Made by a program: the position numbers and the translations under genes. Shown piece by piece: positions 25,509-34,222 of a DNA stretch of 64,000 bases; positions within the stretch are counted from its first letter, which is position 1, and each line of letters starts with the position of its first letter. Location of the stretch: positions 1 to 64,000 of the forward strand of contig CAZZIU010000007.1 of assembly GCA_964654545.1 (NCBI GenBank), given 5' to 3'. The notes beneath the pieces are model-generated. The model searched no databases. It saw only the letters and a program-made list of their open reading frames with translations, and was not told the DNA's origin. Source of the DNA: JABMOV01 sp964654545. Lineage in GTDB: Bacteria; Fidelibacterota; Marinisomatia; Marinisomatales; JABMOV01.

Positions 25509-26830
25509 AGTTGAGTCCATAAGTTTCTGTACTTTCAAAAAAGGGGTCATAGTTTTCTTCTAAATTTGTAATGCAAAAAACAGATTAAAGGAGAAAGACC
25601 ATGACCCGTAATAAAAGTACAAAGAAAAACATAAATGATACAGAGTTTTTAAAGCAGATGGTGCAAACCTATTTACAAGAGTATTTAGAGCAGGAGATAT
25701 CCAGTCATCTTGGAGCCTTTCCTTATGAGAGGACTTCAGGCAGGCGTGGACATCGCAATGGGTATAAACCCAGACAACTGAATACGCGAGTAGGTAAACT
25801 GTTTCTTTCCATTCCGCAGGATCGGGATGGATCGTTTAATACAGAGTTGTTTGAACGATATCAACGGAGCGAACAAGCCTTAATCTGCTGTTTACAGGAG
25901 ATGGTCATTCATGGTGTATCAACCCGGAAAGTAAAGAAGATTACAGAGAGCTTATGTGGGCTGAACTTTTCAAAGAGCCAGGTATCAGAGATCAGTAAAA
26001 AACTAGATACAGAGATCCAACTCTGGTTAAACCGTCCATTAGAGGATGATTATCCCTATGTCTTTGTAGATGCCCGGTATAATAAGGTCCGTAGAGATCA
26101 CAAAGTTGAGAGTCATGCTGTACTCATTGCTAAAGGAGTCAACCAGCAAGGTAAACGTGAGATTATTGGTGTTGATGTCTGCAACAAAGAAAATGAGACC
26201 AACTGGTCATTGTTCTTCAAAGGACTGAAAGAACGCGGATTAAAAGGCACTCAACTTGTTATCAGTGATGCTCATGGTGGACTCATATCCGCTATTGAAC
26301 GATACTATCCAGGAACCCAGTGGCAGCGGTGCCAGGTTCACTTTAAGAAGAATGTCTTAGATAAAGTTAGGAACAAAGACAAGGCCTTCATTAAACAGAG
26401 ACTGGATGATGTATTTCATGCCCCGGATAAAGAAACGGGATATAGTCGATTAACCCAGCTAACGGATGATCTAGCTGAACTCTACCCTCAAGTTGCTGAT
26501 ATGCTCGAAACAGATGGTGAAGATGCTATTGCTTGCTTAAACTTTCCTATAGAACATCACCGAAGAATTAGGACCACCAACAGTCTTGAGCGATTTAATC
26601 AGGAAATCAAACGAAGAACCAATGTCATCCGCATCTTTCCGAATCGTGACTCAGCAATCCGATTAATCGGTGCTCTGTGTATGGAACAATCTGAAGAGTG
26701 GATCACGGGAAGACAATACCTGGATATGACACTGTTGCAAAAACAAGAAAAGGACATAAAATCAAGTAAACCTAAACCAAAGAAAACTGTGGCTGCTTAA
26801 TGCATTTTTACAGAACTTTTTGGACTTGAT
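25509..26830 (+). mobile_element. Complete IS256-family insertion sequence
   Basis: The 1322-bp element is bounded by a perfect 9-bp direct repeat (CCAAATTAC), the size expected for IS256 insertions. Its ends form imperfect inverted repeats: GAGTCCATAAGTTTCTGTA at 25513-25531 against the complement of 26809-26827, with 15 of 19 matches. It carries a single intact transposase gene. Intact ends, intact gene and identical flanking repeats argue for a fairly recent insertion. It sits between the porin gene and the terminator of the TonB receptor operon. Confidence 0.88.
25601..26800 (+). CDS. IS256-family (Mutator-type) transposase
   Basis: 399 residues, full length for the family. The DDE triad is plausible: Asp in YVFVDARYNKVR near 153, Asp in VISDAHGGL near 221 and Glu in TNSLERFNQEIKRR near 330. 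The N-terminal part has the family pattern SGRRGHRNGYKPRQLNTRVG, and GTQWQRCQVHFKKNVLDKV marks the C-box. A strong ribosome site (AAAGGAGAAAGACC) precedes the ATG. No frameshift or stop interrupts it, so it may still be active. Confidence 0.95.
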   Translation: MTRNKSTKKNINDTEFLKQMVQTYLQEYLEQEISSHLGAFPYERTSGRRGHRNGYKPRQLNTRVGKLFLSIPQDRDGSFNTELFERYQRSEQALICCLQEMVIHGVSTRKVKKITESLCGLNFSKSQVSEISKKLDTEIQLWLNRPLEDDYPYVFVDARYNKVRRDHKVESHAVLIAKGVNQQGKREIIGVDVCNKENETNWSLFFKGLKERGLKGTQLVISDAHGGLISAIERYYPGTQWQRCQVHFKKNVLDKVRNKDKAFIKQRLDDVFHAPDKETGYSRLTQLTDDLAELYPQVADMLETDGEDAIACLNFPIEHHRRIRTTNSLERFNQEIKRRTNVIRIFPNRDSAIRLIGALCMEQSEEWITGRQYLDMTLLQKQEKDIKSSKPKPKKTVAA

Positions 26831-26839
26831 CCAAATTAC
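26831..26839 (+). repeat. Right copy of IS target-site duplication
   Basis: CCAAATTAC, identical to 25500-25508, directly follows the right end of the IS256 element. Confidence 0.85.
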
Positions 26840-26912
26840 CCATTTGGGAATAATAGAAATTCGCAAGAAAACTAATATGATTAGACAATAATGTTAATAA
26901 AAAATATAGTAC

Positions 26913-26939
26913 AAAAAAAAAGGCCGATATTCATCGGCC
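26913..26939 (-). terminator. Terminator of the TonB receptor operon
   Basis: GGCCGAT and ATCGGCC form a perfect 7-bp stem with an ATTC-type 4-base loop at 26922-26939. Nine T residues follow on the minus strand. It lies 34 bp after the stop of the beta-helix protein gene. Confidence 0.9.
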
Positions 26940-26972
26940 CTTTTCTATGGTGAGAATTCACCAGGTGAGGTT

Positions 26973-28565
26973 TTATTTTAACAGAGTAAATTTCCCCAAA
27001 TCTGAATGAACGCCGTCGGAAACACGATAGAAATAAACACCGGATGGAACGGGAATATTTTGATTATTAATTCCATTCCAGGTGATGACTTTTCTGTTTC
27101 CGTTTATCCCGGATACCAAGGATGAGTATACTTCACTTCCGGCTAAGGAATAAACCGTGAAGGTGATATCCTGATATCCGGCCAGTTTCAAAAGAATATT
27201 GGTTGAGGGATTGAATGGATTTGGGTAATTACCGACAATACCAAATTCATTTGGCAACGAAATTTGTTGGTCAGAGATACCTAAAGGCAGACGGCCTTCC
27301 TCGTTTAATATGGAATAACCGGCGAACCAGATTTCTGTATCAAACGCGCCTTTAAAATTGGTTTGCACAAAGAAATCATCCGCAGGTACAGTATCGATGT
27401 TTTGATAAGCTGCCCCACCGGCTGCCGGTCTTGGGTCGATGATTCCACCGGATTCACGACCATCCAGACTGGCTAATTGCGGATCATCGGAATATGAAGT
27501 TAAACCGTAGTCGGCGGCAAATTGACCGGAATAACAATTGGCAATCAGATTGTTGGGCGACCAATATAGATAATTCGGGTACCCGGCTGCCTGCGCCGCT
27601 GCCCAGTCGGAGGTAACAACTTCAGAACCATTATCACTATTTTTTAATCCAAATTCTTTGGCCTGTACAACAATATAGTTTCCAAATTCACCACCAAGTC
27701 CTTCGCGTAGACGAAGGTTTTGATCATTATCCGCATTGGCGGAGGCAGATCCACTGCCAACACAGGTTACATTGTACCAGATTGGGTGGGAACGAGGTTG
27801 AGAATCCAGATCACCATTGGTCTTGCTGTCCATCTCGTGAGCACGATTACCGGCATCTGCACCGACGACGGCAAATAAGAATTGAGCACGGCCCTGGTAT
27901 CCTTCATCCACATCAAAAGCGTCATCGCCCACGAAAAGTACGTCGATGTAACTTATGTCAACCGTACCGCCGAAAAATTCGATACCGTCATCCAGGTTGA
28001 AAGCGATTTCACAATGATCGATGGTTGTGCCGCGTCCAACACCGGCTAAGGTAATTCCATTGATTTCATTATCCTGTCCAATGGAACGTCCACCGTGCCA
28101 GACACGAACATATTGCATGACACCTGAATTATCGTCAGGATTGGTTCCGCCGTAAGGGACGCCTTCCAAACCTTCGACGAAATTAGTACCACCGGCGGTG
28201 GCAATGGGAGCGCGGCCCAAAAGGATAATGCCGCCCCAGTTTCCCCGTGGATCAAACATTTCTTCTGCGGTCAGAATGGTGGTAAATGTAATAGGTGACT
28301 CCCATGTACCGACTGCCATGATTTTGCCACCTTGTTCGATGACAAGAGCTGGTGCAAGGCCGGTGCCGTCATCTTCCATGGATTTGATCACAGTTCCCGC
28401 TTCAATGGTTAAGGTTGCACCGTCTTTGACGAACGTCTGTCCTGTGAGGACATGTGTATCGGCTGCAAACCAGGTTTCATCGGCTGTAATATTACCCGTA
28501 TGGTCTACAGCCATCAACGAGCTTGCCAACAATCCGACAATTGTAATTAATAAGCGTTTGTTCAT
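26973..28565 (-). CDS. Secreted beta-helix protein with type IX sorting domain, in the Pho island
   Basis: 530 residues. A signal peptide (KRLLITIVGLLASSLMAVD) is followed by a repetitive parallel beta-helix-like body (residues about 25-420) with LTIEAGTVIKS, GNWGGIILLGRAPI, GGRSIGQDNEINGITLAGVG, DDGIEFFGGTVDISYI and GDDAFDVDEGYQGRAQF. The last 85 residues are a C-terminal sorting domain: NYPNPFNPST, then SGVYFYRVSDG and GKFTLLK. It follows the TonB receptor gene by 18 bp with its own ribosome site (AAGGAGTAAAT) and shares its Pho-box promoter. I recall similar proteins beside TonB receptors in phosphate loci of Bacteroidota; biochemical function is unknown. Confidence 0.8.
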   Translation of the reverse strand: MNKRLLITIVGLLASSLMAVDHTGNITADETWFAADTHVLTGQTFVKDGATLTIEAGTVIKSMEDDGTGLAPALVIEQGGKIMAVGTWESPITFTTILTAEEMFDPRGNWGGIILLGRAPIATAGGTNFVEGLEGVPYGGTNPDDNSGVMQYVRVWHGGRSIGQDNEINGITLAGVGRGTTIDHCEIAFNLDDGIEFFGGTVDISYIDVLFVGDDAFDVDEGYQGRAQFLFAVVGADAGNRAHEMDSKTNGDLDSQPRSHPIWYNVTCVGSGSASANADNDQNLRLREGLGGEFGNYIVVQAKEFGLKNSDNGSEVVTSDWAAAQAAGYPNYLYWSPNNLIANCYSGQFAADYGLTSYSDDPQLASLDGRESGGIIDPRPAAGGAAYQNIDTVPADDFFVQTNFKGAFDTEIWFAGYSILNEEGRLPLGISDQQISLPNEFGIVGNYPNPFNPSTNILLKLAGYQDITFTVYSLAGSEVYSSLVSGINGNRKVITWNGINNQNIPVPSGVYFYRVSDGVHSDLGKFTLLK

Positions 28566-28583
28566 ATTTACTCCTTATTGGTT

Positions 28584-31523
28584 TTAATATTCAAAGTTCA
28601 CTCCCAGAGAATAAGATTGTCCGGGCTTGTATGATTTTTTCAGTTTTAATTCATGAGAACCTGGATCGATGTAGCCAAATCGAACACTGGAATTCAACAT
28701 ATTGTTTACTTTAAGGCTGACTTTCATCGAACCAAATTTTTTGGCCATATTGAGATTCAGTGAATTGAAGGGAAATTCATATTCGTCGCCCAAGGCACCT
28801 ACACCAATGGAATGGATCCGTTTACCGAAGGTGTTGAACGAAATATTCCCCGAATATCCTTTTCTGAAATCAACATCCACCGATGCGTTCAATAAAACAG
28901 CGGAATGTCCCTGCAATGTGCGTGACACATTGGCAGCGGAATTCCCGTAGGTGGTTCCATTGTATAAGGTAACAACCGTATCAGAAACCACTTCTGAAGA
29001 TGAAAGTGTGGTATTGATATTGAAGGTGCCATGTCCGATTTCCATGGGTAAAAACGGGATGCGCTGACGCCATTCAATTTCGATTCCCCTGGACCAGGCG
29101 GATTTGGCATTTTGGTAAGATGAATAGGTCAAATCCGGCGTTGAGATCAGTGCTTTCTCGATGGGATTTATAAATTGTTTTGCGAATAAACTCACGGCCA
29201 CAATTTCATTTGCGGAAGGATACCATTCCAGTCGCGCATCCCAGTTGGTCACGTTGGTCGGTTTTAATAGCGGAAAACCCACCGCGACTTCTCCGTTATA
29301 AAATTCCTGATAGGCAATGGGAGCCAACTCGCGAAATTCCGGACGTCCCACCGTGTGGGAATATGCCAGGCGCAATTTCACATCCCTGGGGAAATCAACA
29401 ATAAAATTATGCGAAGGTAGAAGGTCAATTTGGTCAAGATGTGCGTCGGTGGTGTCGCCATGAACAGTAGTGGAAACGGCTCCGGTCACCGGATTATAAG
29501 GCAACAAATCCATTTGATAATGTTCAATGCGAACTCCTGTGATGTAATCGGTTTTTACCCAATTTGATAGATATGGGACTTCAAAACGAACCATCGCATA
29601 ACCGGCATCCGTGGCTTCATCGGCTTCATAAGCATTAAAACTATTATGTGACGTTTCGTCGACTAAAAGAAGTCCGTGGGTAAAGCCGCTCGAATCAGCG
29701 GTAAAATAATATTTATTGTCAAAAGCCGATCCAATGGTTTGATATTCATTAGTTTGCAGTACGTCAGTATTCCAGTGGCTGCTGGATGAATTAATAATCG
29801 CCAGAGATCGTTTTTCAAATGCGCGATGCTTGTTTTGAATGCGGAAACCGGTTTTGAATTGTCCCGAAATTTTGCGATTCCAATTGAGGACGTAATTCAT
29901 ATCCAGATTTTTATTTTGGTCAAAACCGTCGGTAAAACTGCGATAACCGGCTTTGCCGCCCTGAATATCCAGCAGGTAGACGGCCGAAGCAGAATCCGTT
30001 CCTGTATTTGAAATTTCATGGCTGTAATTCTGATAGCGGGTGTCCGGTTCATATCGGTTCGAGATACCCTGATTTATATTCCATTCAAAAAAATGATTTT
30101 TGTAAAATGGCAAAACATGATGTCCGCTCAGAGTTACATTCAAGATGGATTTTTCAATGTAGAATTGCTTGATAAAAAGTCCGGCTTCAATATTGGGTGT
30201 ATAGCCTGTGGATACGGTTGTCTGGTCATTTGAAGTGTGCGTGTATAAAACCTGGGCTTTGATTTTCTGGGTTTCCCAGAGATTGAAACCGGCGCTGCCG
30301 TTCACTCCCATGCGGGTGGAATATTCAGTCCGATTGTTGTCGCGGGCGGTGTAGGGAACCAAAGCATCCTGGTGTCCGGATAATCCGGAATAGGTATATT
30401 GGTTGGTGCTAAATAAAGTGGATGAAAAATCATTGGAAAAACTCAGATTGGTGAAAAAACCATATTCCAATGATTTTTTATTTCCATATTTATTACCCAT
30501 TTGCGCACCGAAGGAAATGGGAATCGATTGTCGGCGGGAACCAATTTGGAAACTGGTTGAAAAATCCTTACCGAACTTGCTCAATTGATCATACCATTCA
30601 ATGGTTGTGAGCCGTTCCGGGCGATAGACGGTTGCGGTTGATAAAACCTGGTGTTTTGGCACTCCATTTGGCAGGGATCGGGTTCCGTCATCGAAGCCCC
30701 AAAAATCATTGCTGCCGCGGTCGCTGCTCCAATAACTGCGGTTTCCGTAGAAATAGGGTTTATCTTTCAGTGAAAATTTGAGATTCACAATCCGCCGCTC
30801 CGGATAAGCTTTGGTTTTGATGTTGATACTTCCACCGGCGAAAACACCGGGCAAATCCGGTGTATAAGTTTTCACGGCAGTGACATTTTCGATGAGTGCC
30901 GTGGGAAACAAATCCAATGGAACCGTTTTTTTATCCGGTTCGGGACTTGGTACCGGTCCATTATTTAATTGGGTGGTGGTGTAGCGATTTCCCAGGCCAC
31001 GAATGACCGGGAATTTCCCATCGGTGATGGAAAGTCCGGTTACCCTGCGCATGGCATCAGCCAAGTTGGAATCGCCGGATCGTGACATCTGGTCGGCTGA
31101 AAGGGCATCTTGCATTCCCACCGACTCTTTGCGATCGGCCAAGACTGCCATGGTTCCGTCCTTTTTCATTTCACCTTCCACCTGAACCATCCGACTTTGG
31201 ATCACAGACGGTTTAAGGTTAAAATGAACAAATTTTCGTTCGCCATTGGATAATTCTACCGTTTCACTGAAATCTTCGTAACCGATATAAGAAATTTTTA
31301 TGAGCAATTGCCCATCAAGAAGTCCGGTGAGAGTAAAGTTACCGCTGACATCCGTGGCGGCACCGGTACCGGAACCGGCAACCATCACATTGGCACCGAT
31401 TAACGGAATTCCGCTATTGGCATCGGAAACCGTACCGCTCAAAGTGTTTTGAGTTTGAGCCGATACAATGGATAACAGGATGGATGCCATGCAGATTGAT
31501 TTGCGTAATTGATAAAGATTCAT
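28584..31523 (-). CDS. TonB-dependent outer-membrane receptor of the Pho island
   Basis: 979 residues from the ATG at 31523 (ribosome site GAGGAAAAGC). Order: signal peptide (ICMASILLSIVSAQ), a carboxypeptidase-regulatory-like domain near 25-110 (LSGTVSDANSGIPLIGANV), the plug near 125-245 (MQDALSADQMSRSGDSNLAD, VIRGLGNRYTTTQLNN, GGSINIKTKAYPE) and a 22-strand type barrel ending in SYSLGVNFEY. Such receptors import large or scarce ligands using TonB energy. A three-unit Pho box upstream and the position between phoR and pstS imply uptake of a phosphorus compound when phosphate is low. Ligand unknown. Confidence 0.9.
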   Translation of the reverse strand: MNLYQLRKSICMASILLSIVSAQTQNTLSGTVSDANSGIPLIGANVMVAGSGTGAATDVSGNFTLTGLLDGQLLIKISYIGYEDFSETVELSNGERKFVHFNLKPSVIQSRMVQVEGEMKKDGTMAVLADRKESVGMQDALSADQMSRSGDSNLADAMRRVTGLSITDGKFPVIRGLGNRYTTTQLNNGPVPSPEPDKKTVPLDLFPTALIENVTAVKTYTPDLPGVFAGGSINIKTKAYPERRIVNLKFSLKDKPYFYGNRSYWSSDRGSNDFWGFDDGTRSLPNGVPKHQVLSTATVYRPERLTTIEWYDQLSKFGKDFSTSFQIGSRRQSIPISFGAQMGNKYGNKKSLEYGFFTNLSFSNDFSSTLFSTNQYTYSGLSGHQDALVPYTARDNNRTEYSTRMGVNGSAGFNLWETQKIKAQVLYTHTSNDQTTVSTGYTPNIEAGLFIKQFYIEKSILNVTLSGHHVLPFYKNHFFEWNINQGISNRYEPDTRYQNYSHEISNTGTDSASAVYLLDIQGGKAGYRSFTDGFDQNKNLDMNYVLNWNRKISGQFKTGFRIQNKHRAFEKRSLAIINSSSSHWNTDVLQTNEYQTIGSAFDNKYYFTADSSGFTHGLLLVDETSHNSFNAYEADEATDAGYAMVRFEVPYLSNWVKTDYITGVRIEHYQMDLLPYNPVTGAVSTTVHGDTTDAHLDQIDLLPSHNFIVDFPRDVKLRLAYSHTVGRPEFRELAPIAYQEFYNGEVAVGFPLLKPTNVTNWDARLEWYPSANEIVAVSLFAKQFINPIEKALISTPDLTYSSYQNAKSAWSRGIEIEWRQRIPFLPMEIGHGTFNINTTLSSSEVVSDTVVTLYNGTTYGNSAANVSRTLQGHSAVLLNASVDVDFRKGYSGNISFNTFGKRIHSIGVGALGDEYEFPFNSLNLNMAKKFGSMKVSLKVNNMLNSSVRFGYIDPGSHELKLKKSYKPGQSYSLGVNFEY

Positions 31524-31602
31524 GCTTTTCCTCACGTGTTGCGAATTCATTACCCATGTTGGTGAAATTCACAGGAAAACTATCCGTGGCGAATGAGGAC
31601 GG

Positions 31603-31630
31603 CGTTAGAGGTATGTTTGGGGAAAGTTAG
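31603..31630 (-). promoter_or_regulatory. Three-unit Pho-box-like repeat before the TonB receptor
   Basis: On the minus strand CTAACT, CAAACA and CTAACG start at exact 11-bp steps (plus-strand AGTTAG at 31625, TGTTTG at 31614, CGTTAG at 31603). Spacing and unit match the repeats before pstS and phoB. A GATAGT about 20 bp downstream could be the -10. The site lies in the short gap between phoR and the receptor gene, giving the receptor its own promoter. Confidence 0.7.
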
Positions 31631-31654
31631 AAATGCGTGAGCGGACTAATAGTA

Positions 31655-33430
31655 TTAGTCTGCTGGGGGAAGGGTAATGGTGAAGGTTGTTCCTTCATTG
31701 ATTTTACTATTTACCGCAATTTTACCATGGTGCGCCAAAATGATATGTTTGACGATGGCGAGTCCAAGTCCTGTGCCGCCAATCGCACGGCTGCGTGCTT
31801 TGTCCACACGGTAAAATCTTTCGAAGATACGTGGTAAATGATTCTCAGGAATGCCATTGCCCTGATCGCTGACCTGCAATACAATGGCATCATTTTCAGA
31901 AAATCCATTGATAGAAATAACGGTGTTATCATCGCTGTATTTAATGGCATTATCCACCAGATTATTGATGGCGTTTTGCAACAGGTGAATATTTAGAAAT
32001 CCTTTCAAATCCGGATGACAATTGATGTTAAACGTAATGTTTTTAGCCGATGCAGCGGCTTCCTGGTCGCGGGTAACCGCGTTTATAATGGCAAGAATGT
32101 TCGTTTCCTGTCGATCAAGTTCGGACTCTTCATATTCACGCTCAATCCGGGATAACTCCAGCAAATCGTCCACAATTGCATTGAGCCGGTTGGATTGCCT
32201 TTCGATGATTTCAATAAATTTGTGCGCATTGGAAGGGTCATCGATGGCGCCGTCTTTGAGTGTCTCGATAAAGCCCTGAATCGATGTAATTGGCGTTTTT
32301 AATTCATGGGAAACATTGCCGACAAATTCACTGCGAACACGTTCCAGATTGTGAATTTTACTAACATCATTAAAAACGAGAAGAACGCCAAGTTTTTCAT
32401 GTCCGGTATCCAAAAGCGGGGTTCCGGTGACTTGCAAATAATGATCTTTTTCGTGCCGGACAATAATCTGGGTTTCCAGCGAAGCGCCGCTGGCATACAT
32501 TTGATCGATAAAATTCAGCAGATCCGTATGACGCACCAATTCGTGAATGGTGTGGTTTTCAACATTTTCCCCAGGGATGTCCAAAAGCCTGGCGGCGGTT
32601 TTATTGATACGAATGATCCGGTCATGGCGATCAATGGCCACCACGCCTTCGATCATACTGGATAAAACCGATTCCAACTCATTCCTTTGGTTAAGAATGG
32701 TATGGATTCGATCGTTCAGTTGATCGGCCATATTATTGAGAGATTCAGCCAGGCTGCCGATTTCGCGGGTCGTATGAGTCGGGATTTTCTTATCAAAATC
32801 ACCCTGAGCATAGCGACGGGCACCCGCCATCATGGTTTTTAAGGGCTGGGTAATTCGTTTTGAAATTATAAAACTGACCAGAGCAGCGAGGAGAACAATG
32901 AATATGCCGTTTAGCCAGATTCGATTTTGCAATGAATGAATCGTGTTTTGAAGTCCATCCAGCGGCGTGGACGTTCTCACGTACCCGGCCAGGCTGCCTT
33001 TGCGGTAAAATGGAATCGCCAGATAAAGCATGTCGGTTTGCACGGTGTGACTAAATCGAAGCGCCTGGCCAAATTCTGCCGATCGCGATTGTAGTACTTC
33101 CGGCCGATTGCCATGATTGTCCATTAAATCGGGATTTTCATCGGTGTCGGCCAATACTTTTCCGGTGGAATCAATAATGGTAATGCGAATTCCGGTTTGT
33201 CCCTGCAACTGAGTAATGGTCAAAGATAAGGCATCGCCGGATTTGTCATCCCTGCTTAAAATGAGTTGACGAATTATTTTGGCATCGGATAAAAGGCGTT
33301 GTGTGGTGACATCCCTGACATAATTGCGAATGGTTGATGTACTGGTAATGTCAAGGGCAATCACCGCAAAAAGTGATATAATTAAAAAGAGCGGGAATAG
33401 TTGAAAAAGGAGCGGCCTAGAACTTTTCAT
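31655..33430 (-). CDS. phoR: Phosphate-regulon sensor histidine kinase PhoR
   Basis: 591 residues. Helix 1 (LLFQLFPLFLIISLFAVIAL) and helix 2 near 172-192 flank an extracytoplasmic domain of about 140 residues, followed by HAMP (TQPLKTMMAGARRYAQGDF), a PAS domain (LSSMIEGVVAIDRHDRIIRI), the phospho-acceptor NVSHELKTPITSIQGF near 375, and HATPase boxes NLVDNAIKYS, DQGNGIP and GGTGLGLAIVKHI. The extracytoplasmic sensor makes it the PhoR/PnpS type rather than the short E. coli form. It overlaps phoB by 14 bp. Confidence 0.92.
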   Translation of the reverse strand: MKSSRPLLFQLFPLFLIISLFAVIALDITSTSTIRNYVRDVTTQRLLSDAKIIRQLILSRDDKSGDALSLTITQLQGQTGIRITIIDSTGKVLADTDENPDLMDNHGNRPEVLQSRSAEFGQALRFSHTVQTDMLYLAIPFYRKGSLAGYVRTSTPLDGLQNTIHSLQNRIWLNGIFIVLLAALVSFIISKRITQPLKTMMAGARRYAQGDFDKKIPTHTTREIGSLAESLNNMADQLNDRIHTILNQRNELESVLSSMIEGVVAIDRHDRIIRINKTAARLLDIPGENVENHTIHELVRHTDLLNFIDQMYASGASLETQIIVRHEKDHYLQVTGTPLLDTGHEKLGVLLVFNDVSKIHNLERVRSEFVGNVSHELKTPITSIQGFIETLKDGAIDDPSNAHKFIEIIERQSNRLNAIVDDLLELSRIEREYEESELDRQETNILAIINAVTRDQEAAASAKNITFNINCHPDLKGFLNIHLLQNAINNLVDNAIKYSDDNTVISINGFSENDAIVLQVSDQGNGIPENHLPRIFERFYRVDKARSRAIGGTGLGLAIVKHIILAHHGKIAVNSKINEGTTFTITLPPAD

Positions 33431-34103
33431 GCTTGAATTTATACCCTACACCACGGACAGTTTGTATGCATTCACCTTTATCTGCCATTTTTTTTCGTAA
33501 TCCAACAATCTGGAAATCTACTGAACGATCGGTCACCGGATAGTGATCTCCGTGTATATGATGGATAATTTGATTGCGTGTATACACCCAACCAGGGTGA
33601 GTCGCCAGTAATGCTAGTATCTGGAATTCTGAAAATGTAAGATCTGCTGCGACCCCGTTTATAAGTACGGTTCTTTTTTTAAGAAAAATATCAATTCCAT
33701 CAATCGTTATAACATCGCCATCAGGTTGATCCGTGCGACTACGTCTAAGAAGTGCTTGAACGCGAGCGACCAGAATTTTTGGACTGAACGGTTTGGTAAT
33801 GTAATCATCAGCACCGATTTCCAAACCTTTTACTATATCCGATTCCTCACCTCGGGCAGTTACCATGACAATTGGAATATGACTGGTATCCGTATCCGAC
33901 TTCAGGATACGGCATATATCAAGCCCGTGAATGCCAGGGAGCATGAGATCAAGAATGATCAAATCCGGATTTAATGTTCGGGCAGCTTTAAGACCCTGGT
34001 CACCCTGTGTGTAACCGGTTGTTTCAAACCCGGAACGTTTCAGGTTGTAGCCGATGAGCTCCAGTATGTCTTCTTCATCTTCAACGATGAGTATTTTATT
34101 CAT
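33417..34103 (-). CDS. phoB: Phosphate-regulon response regulator PhoB
   Basis: 228 residues of the OmpR/PhoB type. The receiver domain has the acidic pair EDEED near 8-12, phospho-acceptor Asp52 in IILDLMLPG, the Thr of MVTARGEE and Lys of ITKPFSP. The C-terminal winged helix (LTFSEFQILALLATHPGWVY, SVDFQIVGLRKKM, VRGVGYKF) binds direct repeats. Two CTAACA units 35 bp upstream of its own start suggest autoregulation. It is the presumed regulator of all Pho boxes reported here. Confidence 0.92.
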   Translation of the reverse strand: MNKILIVEDEEDILELIGYNLKRSGFETTGYTQGDQGLKAARTLNPDLIILDLMLPGIHGLDICRILKSDTDTSHIPIVMVTARGEESDIVKGLEIGADDYITKPFSPKILVARVQALLRRSRTDQPDGDVITIDGIDIFLKKRTVLINGVAADLTFSEFQILALLATHPGWVYTRNQIIHHIHGDHYPVTDRSVDFQIVGLRKKMADKGECIQTVRGVGYKFKHEKF

Positions 34104-34137
34104 TCTTCCTATCTGTTTTTCAAAAGCTACAGGTTGA

Positions 34138-34155
34138 TTGTTAGGGGATTGTTAG
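34138..34155 (-). promoter_or_regulatory. Pho-box-like direct repeat before phoB
   Basis: On the minus strand CTAACAATCCCCTAACAA holds two identical CTAACAA units 11 bp apart, the cleanest copy in the window. It ends 35 bp before the phoB ATG, consistent with autoregulation of phoBR. Confidence 0.78.
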
Positions 34156-34222
34156 AATTATCACCTAAATGTAGAAGTTTCAGCATCAATAAAAAAGGAG
34201 TGGATGACAGATTGACCATTTA

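Noticed and set aside
26973..28565. Annotation of the beta-helix protein as a pectate lyase or other polysaccharide-degrading enzyme
   Set aside because: The fold is similar, but I see no catalytic motif of those families, and the Pho context points elsewhere.
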